From positions 1 through 8,200 of the forward strand of contig JAJZCJ010000137.1 of assembly GCA_021846145.1 (NCBI GenBank): a stretch of DNA of 8,200 nt. Direction: 5' to 3'. This DNA is from Bacillota bacterium (lineage in GTDB: Bacteria; Bacillota; Bacilli; Alicyclobacillales; SLC66). A model generated the notes under the pieces. The model was given only the letters and a program-made list of their open reading frames with translations, ran no database searches and had not been told where the DNA came from. Of the stretch, positions 1-5,998 are shown piece by piece; within the stretch, counting starts at the first letter, position 1, and every line of letters begins with the position of its first letter. The position numbers were made by a program, and so were the translations under genes.

Positions 1-324
1 CCTGATGTAGCTACGATTTGTGTGGGACTTGCCGCATCAATGGGGGCGTTGCTTTTAACTGGCGGCACCAAAGGTAAACGCAGCGCATTGCCAAATAGTG
101 AGGTCATGATCCACCAACCACTAGGGGGACGTCAGGGACAAGCTGAAGACTTGAAGATTGCCGCTGAACATATATTGAAGACAAGGGACAGACTAAATCG
201 GATTCTATCTGAACAGACAGGAAAATCCTTAGAAGTGATCGAGGTGGATACCGAAAGAGACCACTTTATGACGGCAGATGAAGCCAAGAACTATGGCTTA
301 ATCGATCAAGTGCTGTATCCATGA
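1..324 (+). CDS. clpP: ATP-dependent Clp protease proteolytic subunit ClpP, 3' part
   Basis: Partial gene: the window opens inside it, in frame from base 1, and 107 residues of the usual roughly 195 are present. ClpP forms a double-heptamer serine protease chamber in the cytoplasm that degrades proteins fed to it by ClpX or ClpC-type ATPases. All three catalytic residues are visible with canonical spacing: Ser in LAASMGA (fragment residue 13), His in [10 protein letters not shown] (residue 38, 25 later) and Asp at the end of DTERD (residue 87, 49 later). The handle helix ([17 protein letters not shown]) and the C-terminal YGLIDQVL match the family well. The stop overlaps the next start (ATGA), so the two genes are probably co-transcribed. 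The protein looks functional. Whether this is the main clpP or one of several paralogues cannot be judged from the fragment. Confidence 0.95.
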   Translation, partial: PDVATICVGLAASMGALLLTGGTKGKRSALPNSEVMIHQPLGGRQGQAEDLKIAAEHILKTRDRLNRILSEQTGKSLEVIEVDTERDHFMTADEAKNYGLIDQVLYP

Positions 325-1391
325 TGGAACAGGCGATACCTTTTTCACTGTATATGCAGGATGCATTATACGGGCAAGACGGCTATTACATGGGAAATCG
401 TAATCGATTTGGTAAAAACGGAGACTTTTATACTAGCGTCCAAGTGTCACCTATTTTCGGTGAGCTATGGGCGCATTTTGTCATGCAGGTGACGACGGGA
501 GAACGGTATAAAATTGTGGAGTTGGGTGTAGGTGACGGTGATTTTGCTGTTAGTTTGCTTACCGAGTTGATCCGCATCGGAGATAAGCCCATTGATTATG
601 CTGGGATTGAACTGTCGCCTTTGGGTCGCGCACGTACGGCTAACAAGCTGCAGCAAGTGTTTGCAAATGACTCACGTGTTGCCGTGTGTGCGCAGGTCTA
701 TGCGACCATAGAGGAAGTATTGATTGATCATCCTGCTACTTTTCAAGGAAGTTTTGTGTTTGCCAATGAGTGGTTGGATGCCATTCCTTGCGAACGGTTG
801 CGCATATCTGCAGATGGGTTGGTAGAGAGATTATGGGTGACAGCGCAAGCAAATAGTTATGTAAGCGCCTGGGAAGTGACAGAAGAACCGGCTTTGCTCG
901 AATACGCAAAACAGTGGATTGTGCCGCTTTTGTTGGAAAATGATGTGGCGCAGATTGTAACGGAAGTGTCGCTACAAAGTCATCATGCGTTGACTCAAGT
1001 CATTGATCAATTGTCACCGTCGTGGATGGCGTTGGTGGATTATGGCGGGCATACCGCTGACGTGGTGGGACAAGATCGTCCGCAAGGCTCATTGCGAGCC
1101 TACAGGGAGCATCAATTGATAGAGAATTTTCTCGATCATAAAGGTCAAGTGGATCTTACGTATGATGTGGATTTTAGTCCGATCATGTCATTACTCACGC
1201 AGATGGGATACCGAAATGAATTAAAAAAACAAGGAATATTTTTAATGACCCAGCCATTTTTCGAACAAGTGGTGAATGCTCGCTCGGTCTTCGATCCACA
1301 TGTGTTTCAAGCCATTAAAACGCTCGTACTACCGGGAGGAATGGGAGAACGGTTTTTTGTGCTTATTGCGGAAAGGAGACAGGATAAGTAG
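321..1391 (+). CDS. MidA/NDUFAF7-like SAM-dependent methyltransferase (COG1565, DUF185 family)
   Basis: A 356-residue predicted class I SAM-dependent methyltransferase. The N-terminal part (about residues 6-50: [33 protein letters not shown]) is the hallmark of the MidA/NDUFAF7 family. It is followed by the SAM-binding motif [11 protein letters not shown] (about 66-76), the NEWLDAIP motif (149-156), [17 protein letters not shown] and the family's [10 protein letters not shown]. Mitochondrial NDUFAF7 methylates an arginine of a complex I subunit; the substrate of bacterial members is not established, so function here is family-level only. Start: ATG at 321, or the immediately following ATG at 324; neither has an obvious Shine-Dalgarno sequence, and the ATGA overlap with clpP suggests translational coupling. 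Length fits the family and no defects are seen. Confidence 0.88.
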   Translation: MMEQAIPFSLYMQDALYGQDGYYMGNRNRFGKNGDFYTSVQVSPIFGELWAHFVMQVTTGERYKIVELGVGDGDFAVSLLTELIRIGDKPIDYAGIELSPLGRARTANKLQQVFANDSRVAVCAQVYATIEEVLIDHPATFQGSFVFANEWLDAIPCERLRISADGLVERLWVTAQANSYVSAWEVTEEPALLEYAKQWIVPLLLENDVAQIVTEVSLQSHHALTQVIDQLSPSWMALVDYGGHTADVVGQDRPQGSLRAYREHQLIENFLDHKGQVDLTYDVDFSPIMSLLTQMGYRNELKKQGIFLMTQPFFEQVVNARSVFDPHVFQAIKTLVLPGGMGERFFVLIAERRQDK

Positions 1392-1474
1392 TGTACGGTC
1401 GATTAGCTGTCATTTTATTTGTAGCAGCAGCCTTTTTTATCCTACTGGGATTGCTTAGATTTCATTGGATTTAA
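1391..1474 (+). CDS. possible 27-residue single-span membrane microprotein
   Basis: A short GTG-started frame encoding 27 residues, beginning on the last base of the methyltransferase stop codon (TAGTG). The translation starts MYGRLAVILF, continues through an uninterrupted hydrophobic stretch (about residues 5-22, rich in L, V, A, F and I) and ends LLRFHWI. This is a typical single transmembrane helix flanked by Arg residues. An AAAGGAG ribosome binding site lies about 11 bases before the GTG, inside the end of the upstream gene. The stop-start overlap, the ribosome binding site and the membrane-like composition support a real gene. Its tiny size and the lack of a family I recognise keep it tentative. 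No function can be assigned. Confidence 0.42.
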   Translation: MYGRLAVILFVAAAFFILLGLLRFHWI

Positions 1475-1557
1475 AAATAATAGTGTTTGCTCTCCTCTTC
1501 GTGCATATATATTGGCTTATAGACCCCAATGCAGGGGGAGGCGAGAATCATTCGGTA

Positions 1558-2100
1558 ATGAGACAAGATGCATGGACCCATGAAGATGACACCATATTAG
1601 CGGACACGACACTTCGGCACATTCAAGAGGGAAGTACACAATTGGCCGCGTTTGCAGAAATAGCAAAAAAATTAAATCGTACACCCGCCGCTTGTGGTTA
1701 CAGGTGGAACGCAAGTATTCGCAGGCAGTACCTTGAGGACATTAGCCACGCAAAACAAATGCGTAAAGAACGGCGTGAAGAGTTGGGGGAAAGTGGTCTT
1801 GAGCCTGCGGATCCTCCTCTTCACTTACAATCTTCATTTACATGGGGAGAGGTTCTAAGATTTCTGAGAAGTAAGCGCCGAGAGTTTCAGACGTTGCAGA
1901 TACGGATCAAACAACTGCAACGGGAAGTGGAGTCTGCTAACCAAGAAACAGATCGGTTAAGCCAAGAAAAGCAGGGGCTAGAGCAACAAATTCACAAATT
2001 GGCAGATGAGTATAAGGTAATCAGCGATGATTATAAAGCGCTCTTGGGAATCGTCGAACGAGCCCGAGAACGGGGACTTGGAATGCCGCACGACACTTAA
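1558..2100 (+). CDS. RsfA/GerR (YlbO)-family sporulation transcriptional regulator
   Basis: A 180-residue DNA-binding protein of the RsfA family, which in Bacillus subtilis includes RsfA (sigma-F regulon, forespore) and GerR/YlbO (sigma-E regulon, mother cell). The N-terminal Myb/SANT-like domain is clear (about 1-58: MRQDAWTHEDD, LRHIQEGSTQLAAF, LNRTPAACGYRWN). A linker follows, then a long charged coiled coil (about 105-170) likely to mediate oligomerisation. The ATG at 1558 gives the family-typical MRQDAWT start, but its nearest purine-rich site (GGGGGAGG, 1534-1541) is about 16 bases away, longer than usual. The frame stays open upstream to a TTG at 1465, which would add a hydrophobic segment; I consider that unlikely. 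The acetyltransferase at 2836-3312 is YlbP-like, and ylbO-ylbP are neighbours in B. subtilis, so the GerR/YlbO branch is favoured over RsfA. Confidence 0.88.
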   Translation: MRQDAWTHEDDTILADTTLRHIQEGSTQLAAFAEIAKKLNRTPAACGYRWNASIRRQYLEDISHAKQMRKERREELGESGLEPADPPLHLQSSFTWGEVLRFLRSKRREFQTLQIRIKQLQREVESANQETDRLSQEKQGLEQQIHKLADEYKVISDDYKALLGIVERARERGLGMPHDT

Positions 2101-2104
2101 AACG

Positions 2105-2142
2105 AAAAAGGCGGTCACCCTCATGTGGTAACCGCCTTTTTT
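2105..2142. terminator. bidirectional intrinsic terminator between the rsfA-family gene and sodA
   Basis: The arms AAAAAGGCGGT (2105-2115) and ACCGCCTTTTT (2131-2141) form an 11-bp stem with a GC-rich core. The plus strand ends in a T-run (2137-2142) and the minus strand also reads out into a run of T, so the hairpin can terminate both converging transcripts. It lies 4 bases after the regulator stop and 3 bases from the sodA stop. Confidence 0.9.
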
Positions 2143-2145
2143 ATA

Positions 2146-2763
2146 TTACTGCGTTAATTGTGCAAAATACTCTGCTACTTGGTTCCAATTCACGACATTC
2201 CACCACGCGCCGATATAATCTGCACGTTTATTTTGGTACTTGAGATAATACGCGTGCTCCCAAACGTCTAGACCCAAAATAGGTGTCAATCCATCAGAAC
2301 AGGGGGTATCTTGATTTGCAGAACTGAGTACACTTAGTTTGCCTGTTGAGTCTCCTGCCAACCATGCCCATCCGCTCCCAAAGCGAGTGGCTGCTGCTTT
2401 ACCGAATTGATCCTTAAAAGAGTCAAAACTGCCAAATGTAGTCTCAATAGCTTTTGCTAAATCGCCTGTTGGATTACCGCCACCTTTTGGGCTCATCACT
2501 GTCCAAAATAAGTTGTGGTTTGCAAAGCCGCCACCGTTATTGCGAACAGCAGTGCGAATCACTTCAGGGACGTCGTTTAAATGGCGCAAAATATCCTCAA
2601 TTGATTTTGCTTGCCAATCCGGATAATTCTCTAGCGCTGCATTTAAGTTGTTCGTATAAGCCACATGGTGTCCGTCATGGTGAACAGTCATGGTTTTTGC
2701 GTCGATATAAGGTTCAAGTGCGTCTACTGCGTAAGGAAGTGCTGGTGTTTGAAATGCCATCAT
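2146..2763 (-). CDS. sodA: superoxide dismutase, Mn-type of the Fe/Mn family
   Basis: A cytoplasmic enzyme of about 205 residues that converts superoxide to hydrogen peroxide and oxygen. All metal ligands are present: the first His of the HH in TVHHDGHH (about residue 28), His in the FANHNLFW motif, and Asp and His in [16 protein letters not shown]. The GGGFANH motif and the Gln in the ANQDTP motif are features of Mn-type rather than Fe-type enzymes; cambialistic use cannot be excluded. Start: two adjacent ATGs (2763 and 2760) follow an AGAGAGG ribosome binding site. The second gives the more usual MAFQTPALP start, the first has a 5-base spacing, and the call is ambiguous by one residue. An in-frame ATG at 2808 would add a non-family extension overlapping the promoter and is rejected. 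The gene has its own promoter and shares a terminator with the converging regulator gene. Confidence 0.96.
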   Translation of the reverse strand: MMAFQTPALPYAVDALEPYIDAKTMTVHHDGHHVAYTNNLNAALENYPDWQAKSIEDILRHLNDVPEVIRTAVRNNGGGFANHNLFWTVMSPKGGGNPTGDLAKAIETTFGSFDSFKDQFGKAAATRFGSGWAWLAGDSTGKLSVLSSANQDTPCSDGLTPILGLDVWEHAYYLKYQNKRADYIGAWWNVVNWNQVAEYFAQLTQ

Positions 2764-2796
2764 TGTTTCCTCTCTTTCTTTTCTTGTAATAATTAC

Positions 2797-2821
2797 ATTA
2801 TAGCACAAATAGCTTTTGTGC
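2797..2821 (-). promoter_or_regulatory. probable sodA promoter with embedded inverted repeat (candidate operator)
   Basis: On the minus strand a perfect TATAAT (-10, bases 2802 down to 2797) is preceded by TGC, making an extended -10 element. No good -35 hexamer is seen at 17 bases. Directly upstream is a perfect inverted repeat, GCACAAA-5 bases-TTTGTGC (2803-2821), lying where the -35/-10 spacer would be, so a bound protein there could block or reposition RNA polymerase. A second short symmetry, ATAAT-3 bases-ATTAT, overlaps the -10. Neither matches the PerR or MntR box as I recall them. The repeat lacks a T-tract, so it is a poor terminator for the acetyltransferase gene ending at 2836. Confidence 0.5.
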
Positions 2822-2835
2822 GCCTGAAAATAGGG

Positions 2836-3312
2836 CTACTCGTCAATTTGTTTTACAGTATTACCGGGCGGAATCCAAATATACGGATTTTCACCCCGAT
2901 CACGAGAAGCGTTGTACTTGACTGGCTGAAATCCCAAACGAATAAAAAATGGATGAGATTGTCTTCTGACATTTACTTTGATCGGTTGATTTAATGACTT
3001 TGCAAATTCGACTAGCGCCGTGCCATAGCCGCGCCCCTTGTACCCAGTGAGCACTTCTAGTTTCCATAATTCATAGTGGTCACTGGCCGGAAAAAAATAA
3101 CGGTCGTATTTGGCACTAATGAAATAGAGGCTCATTCTGGCCACTAGTTTGCCGTCTTCATAAATTCCATAAAACGGACTGTCAACGCTGTTTTCGATCA
3201 TATTTTCATGCAATTCTTCAAGCATTGATAACTCTTCAAGGCCGGTTTCTCGAAAACGTTTAAATTCTTCTAGGGTGTTGAAGTTGACGTGAAGCCTTGC
3301 AACTGTCGCCAT
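2836..3312 (-). CDS. ylbP: YlbP-like GNAT-family N-acetyltransferase
   Basis: A 158-residue protein resembling B. subtilis YlbP in length and sequence as I remember it (LEEFKRFRETGLEELSMLEEL, SPFYGIYEDGKLVARMSLY, ELWKLEVL, RDRGENPYIW). The GNAT acetyl-CoA-binding motif A is visible as YKGRGYGTALVEFAKS (about residues 91-106), followed by a C-terminal FFIRLGFQPVKY segment typical of the fold. It should transfer an acetyl group from acetyl-CoA to an amine; the substrate is unknown. The ATG at 3312 is chosen because it follows AGGAGG by 10 bases and gives the family-typical start. An extension back to 3429 has no supporting features. It lies upstream of sodA in the same direction and diverges from the germination gene. 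Confidence 0.87.
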   Translation of the reverse strand: MATVARLHVNFNTLEEFKRFRETGLEELSMLEELHENMIENSVDSPFYGIYEDGKLVARMSLYFISAKYDRYFFPASDHYELWKLEVLTGYKGRGYGTALVEFAKSLNQPIKVNVRRQSHPFFIRLGFQPVKYNASRDRGENPYIWIPPGNTVKQIDE

Positions 3313-3346
3313 GCATTTGATTCCTCCTCGTATCCAATTAATGATT

Positions 3347-3352
3347 ATTATA
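3347..3352 (-). promoter_or_regulatory. candidate -10 element for the ylbP-like gene
   Basis: On the minus strand a TATAAT hexamer lies 34 bases upstream of the acetyltransferase start, which would give a leader of roughly 28 bases containing the AGGAGG site. I see no convincing TTGACA-like -35 at 16-18 bases, so this is a position-based candidate only. Confidence 0.35.
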
Positions 3353-3443
3353 CACTTCCCACACGTATTTCCGTAGCGTCTGGTGAGATTCTGCTGTCGC
3401 CGTACATAAAATGTTTTAAAAAACGCCAATTTATCCAGATAGG

Positions 3444-4697
3444 ATGGTGGTGAGTAGTTTGCAACTGCGGTGGATTGGCGCCATGATTTTGATTATGGGA
3501 TCGTTATTTACAACTGGGTGCTTTGATCGTACAGAGTTAGAGGAACAGGCATTTTTAATTATTATCGGGTTCGATAACCCGCGTCCTGGTGTCTATACTG
3601 TCATTGCAAGAATGGCCATTCCCAGCAAACTTTCTGGTACTAGCGGTCAAGGTGGTGGCGCAACAGGTGGCGGTGATTTTGACCAAGGGACACCGATCGT
3701 TGCTGCCCAAGGGAGAACCATCCATGAAGCATTATCACTAATGAATATGGGGATCGAAAGAAAAATCAACCTTTCCCATTTGAGTGCCATCATTTTCAGT
3801 GAAAAAACCGCTAAAAACGGATTGTTACCTTATTTACGTACGCTCTCAAGATATCGTGAATTTCGCCGGAATCATTATTTATTTATTAGCCATGGTAATC
3901 TGCAGAAATTGATGAAAGCACAAAAACCGATTTTGGAATCCTCAGCCACGCGGTATATGGAGGATTTACATCTGATCAGTGGCAGCCTTGGCTATGCGCC
4001 TAGCATCCAAGTCGAACAATATTTGAACGCGCTGTATTCTCCTGCGATTGATCCCATCTTGCCAGTGCTAAGCGTGAATTCCGAAAAGACTGAGCATAAA
4101 GACACAAAATTACACTTTACATCCGGGCACATCGATCGTTCAGGTGGAAATCCTGTGGAGTGTGTAGGTACAGCGCTTTTTCACAATGACAAAATGGTCG
4201 GTATGCTTGATGGGGTGGATACGCGGTTTTTGCAACTGCTAAACGGCACGATCAAAAAAATCGAAATGGCCGTTCCCTCCCCATTTCAGAAAAATGTGTA
4301 TCTATCCGTGGGCATTCGTCTTAGCAAACCATTAAAGAAATCATTTGTTTTGCAGGGGGCGCACCGGTCTATCACGATCCGACAGAATATAGAATCCGAA
4401 TTATTGGGTGATCAAGGAACTATTTCCTATGTAAATGAAAAAAATCGCGCCATTTTGGAACAAACAATTAGCAATTTTGTAGAACAACATGAAAATCGAT
4501 TAATTTATAAATTGTTGCACAAAAAAAAGACAGTACCATTTAATTTTATTGAGGAAGCACGGGTGGATTTCTCCACCTATCCCGCTTACGCTGCTTTTCC
4601 GTGGGTACAAACACTTGCTAAAATTCCCGTCCGATGTGATGTCTTAGTGGTCATGAGAAGGCTTGGGTCGCAACTCAATGCCCCTATCTCGCCATAG
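3444..4697 (+). CDS. Ger(x)C family spore germination lipoprotein, orphan C subunit
   Basis: A 417-residue predicted lipoprotein of the GerAC family, the C subunit of nutrient germinant receptors in the spore inner membrane. It has a hydrophobic signal segment (about 11-24) ending in a lipobox-like FTTGC with Cys26 as the lipidated residue, followed by the family-typical FDRTELEEQAF and IIIGFD. Later family features include GRTIHEALSLMN, KINLSHLSAIIFSE and a C-terminal domain ending near VRCDVLVVMRRLG. The lipobox has Thr rather than Leu at -3, which is slightly off consensus. A glycine-rich stretch (about residues 65-77) interrupts the N-terminal domain. Start is uncertain: ATG 3444 has only a weak purine stretch touching it, while TTG 3459 follows GGTGGTGAG and gives a shorter n-region. 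No gerA or gerB gene is adjacent, unlike normal receptor operons. Confidence 0.88.
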   Translation: MVVSSLQLRWIGAMILIMGSLFTTGCFDRTELEEQAFLIIIGFDNPRPGVYTVIARMAIPSKLSGTSGQGGGATGGGDFDQGTPIVAAQGRTIHEALSLMNMGIERKINLSHLSAIIFSEKTAKNGLLPYLRTLSRYREFRRNHYLFISHGNLQKLMKAQKPILESSATRYMEDLHLISGSLGYAPSIQVEQYLNALYSPAIDPILPVLSVNSEKTEHKDTKLHFTSGHIDRSGGNPVECVGTALFHNDKMVGMLDGVDTRFLQLLNGTIKKIEMAVPSPFQKNVYLSVGIRLSKPLKKSFVLQGAHRSITIRQNIESELLGDQGTISYVNEKNRAILEQTISNFVEQHENRLIYKLLHKKKTVPFNFIEEARVDFSTYPAYAAFPWVQTLAKIPVRCDVLVVMRRLGSQLNAPISP

Positions 4698-4740
4698 TCA
4701 AATCAGATCACAAGGCCGCCATTAGGGCTGATGATTTGAC
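4697..4740. terminator. inverted repeat across the convergent gerC-type/SDR junction, possible terminator
   Basis: Perfect 9-base arms (GTCAAATCA, 4697-4705, and TGATTTGAC, 4732-4740) enclose a 26-base loop that contains further pairing potential (ATCA with TGAT, and a GGCC/GGGC region). The left arm covers the last base of the germination gene stop, the 5-base gap and the stop of the dehydrogenase gene; the right arm is inside the dehydrogenase gene. No T-run follows on either strand, so efficient intrinsic termination is doubtful. Confidence 0.38.
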
Positions 4741-5476
4741 CTGTCATAAATGATGAGCCGGGACTTACCAAAAACAGCACGGCTGAGGCCACGTCGTCAG
4801 GAGTACCTAAACGGCCCACAGGTGTTTCCGCGCTTATTTGTTTTAAATCATCCGCTGTCAATTCACTCAGCATGTCGGTTTCAATAGCGCCCGGTGCCAC
4901 TGCATTTACCGTGATCCCTGAGGATCCCAGTTCTTTTGCAAGTGCCTTGGTAAGCGCGATCAGGCCACCTTTTGAAGCAGAATAGGCGACTTCAAACGAT
5001 CCGCCGGAAATGCCCCAAATAGAACTGATATTGACAATGCGGCCATATTGTTTTTGGATCATTCCAGGTAACGCAGATTTTACGCAAAAAAATGGAGCTT
5101 TCAGATTGGCGTCCATCAATTCATCCCAGATCGCTTCTGTCGTATCTAGCAAAAGTGCAGAGCGGGCGCGTCCAGCATTATTAATGAGAATGTCCGGTTC
5201 ACCAAGTTCTTTGATAGTTGTTTCCATAAGATGTTCCACTGCTTGAAAATCTGTGACATCCGCCTGAATAGCGATGGCACGGGAACCGTAAGTTCTACAC
5301 TTGTCAGCCACCGCTTGCGCATGCTCGCGATTGCTTAAATAATTGATGACGACCGCGGCTCCCGCCCTAGCAAGAGAGATTGCAATGGCGGCTCCAATTC
5401 CGCGGGAAGCGCCAGTGACGACTGCCACTTGTCCATATAATGGCCTAGTGGTAGAAAAAGTGAGAGAATCACTCAA
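4703..5476 (-). CDS. short-chain dehydrogenase/reductase, FabG-like
   Basis: A 257-residue classical SDR enzyme, NAD(P)(H)-dependent and cytoplasmic. Visible are the cofactor-binding TGASRGIG (21-28), DV at 73-74, NNAG (99-102), the catalytic tetrad Asn124, Ser152, Tyr165 and Lys169 (YSASK), and the PGAIETDM motif after it. The closest general family is 3-oxoacyl-ACP or acetoacetyl-CoA reductase (FabG-like), but substrate cannot be read from the sequence. The TTG start at 5476 is chosen because a strong AGGAGGT site precedes it by 7 bases; longer readings to 5548 lack support. It is isolated from fatty-acid synthesis genes, diverges from the CuA lipoprotein gene and converges on the germination gene with a 5-base gap. 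Confidence 0.9.
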   Translation of the reverse strand: MSDSLTFSTTRPLYGQVAVVTGASRGIGAAIAISLARAGAAVVINYLSNREHAQAVADKCRTYGSRAIAIQADVTDFQAVEHLMETTIKELGEPDILINNAGRARSALLLDTTEAIWDELMDANLKAPFFCVKSALPGMIQKQYGRIVNISSIWGISGGSFEVAYSASKGGLIALTKALAKELGSSGITVNAVAPGAIETDMLSELTADDLKQISAETPVGRLGTPDDVASAVLFLVSPGSSFMTGQIISPNGGLVI

Positions 5477-5543
5477 TGGTAGAACCTCCTGCCTGTACAA
5501 ATCGTGTGAATTTCGATAATGTAGAAAGGACAATAACGAAGTG

Positions 5544-5573
5544 ATCATAACATATTTTGCGGTTCATTTTGAA
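5544..5573 (-). promoter_or_regulatory. candidate promoter for the SDR gene
   Basis: On the minus strand a TTCAAA (-35-like, 4 of 6 matches, at 5573-5568) and TATGAT (-10-like, 5 of 6, at 5549-5544) are separated by 18 bases, upstream of the TTG start at 5476. The sequence is AT-rich and correctly placed, but matches of this quality occur by chance. Confidence 0.3.
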
Positions 5574-5590
5574 ATTGGAGGTGGTGATGG

Positions 5591-5971
5591 ATGAAGCGGC
5601 GACATGCTTGGCTTTTTTCTCTGGTTTTACTGGGTGCCTTGCCGACTGGTTGCTCAGTCGGCCAAGTAAGTGCGCCATCTGTGCCATCAGGATCATATCA
5701 AGTAGTCAAAGTGACCGCCAGCGATTGGAAGTGGACGCTGAGTTCCAAGCACCTAAAGTATGGGGAACCCGTCAAGTTTGTGGTGAAATCCATTCAAGGT
5801 ACGCACGGGTTTTCCATCGTTGGTACCAATGTATCCAATGCGGTGACGGTGGGAAGTAAGCCGCAGGTGATTTATTGGAATCCGCCAGCCAAAGGCACGT
5901 ATACGATTGCTTGTAACGTCTATTGTGGTGCTGGTCACAGTTCGATGGTGACTGCTTTTATGGTTTCTTGA
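5591..5971 (+). CDS. small CuA-domain (cupredoxin-like) lipoprotein, COX2-related
   Basis: A 126-residue predicted extracytoplasmic lipoprotein. A basic n-region (MKRRH) and a hydrophobic segment lead to LPTGC with Cys21 as the likely lipid-modified residue. The remaining 105 residues resemble the CuA domain of cytochrome c oxidase subunit II: SDWKWTL near residue 45, THGFSI with His72, GTYTIACN, and the signature Cys108-x3-Cys112-G-x-x-His116-x-x-Met119. Together these supply all five side-chain ligands of a binuclear CuA centre; the usual Glu between the cysteines, which binds only through its backbone carbonyl, is Val110. Unlike true subunit II there is no transmembrane hairpin and no other oxidase gene nearby. 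Likely roles are electron transfer or copper handling on the outer face of the membrane. The ATG follows GGAGGTG by about 8 bases, so the start is secure. Confidence 0.85.
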   Translation: MKRRHAWLFSLVLLGALPTGCSVGQVSAPSVPSGSYQVVKVTASDWKWTLSSKHLKYGEPVKFVVKSIQGTHGFSIVGTNVSNAVTVGSKPQVIYWNPPAKGTYTIACNVYCGAGHSSMVTAFMVS

Positions 5972-5998
5972 AATATTACTTAGGAGAGGGGCACAGGT

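Noticed and set aside
2764..2808. N-terminal extension of superoxide dismutase to an ATG at 2808
   Set aside because: The extra residues are not family-like and overlap the promoter -10 box; the AGAGAGG site clearly serves the ATGs at 2763/2760.
2803..2821. Inverted repeat read as an intrinsic terminator for the acetyltransferase gene
   Set aside because: Only 7 base pairs with 3 GC pairs and no T-run after it on the minus strand; the promoter-operator reading fits better.
2454..2994. Plus-strand open frames antisense to sodA and the acetyltransferase gene
   Set aside because: No ribosome binding site or protein family features; fully explained by the minus-strand genes.
3400..3443. Possible sigma-G promoter before the germination gene (CATAAAATG near 3405)
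   Set aside because: The -10 lacks the conserved final TA and no convincing -35 lies at the right distance.
5557..5859. Plus-strand open frame overlapping the CuA lipoprotein in another frame
   Set aside because: The cysteine- and tryptophan-rich translation is non-family, while the overlapping frame has a signal peptide, copper motif and good ribosome binding site.
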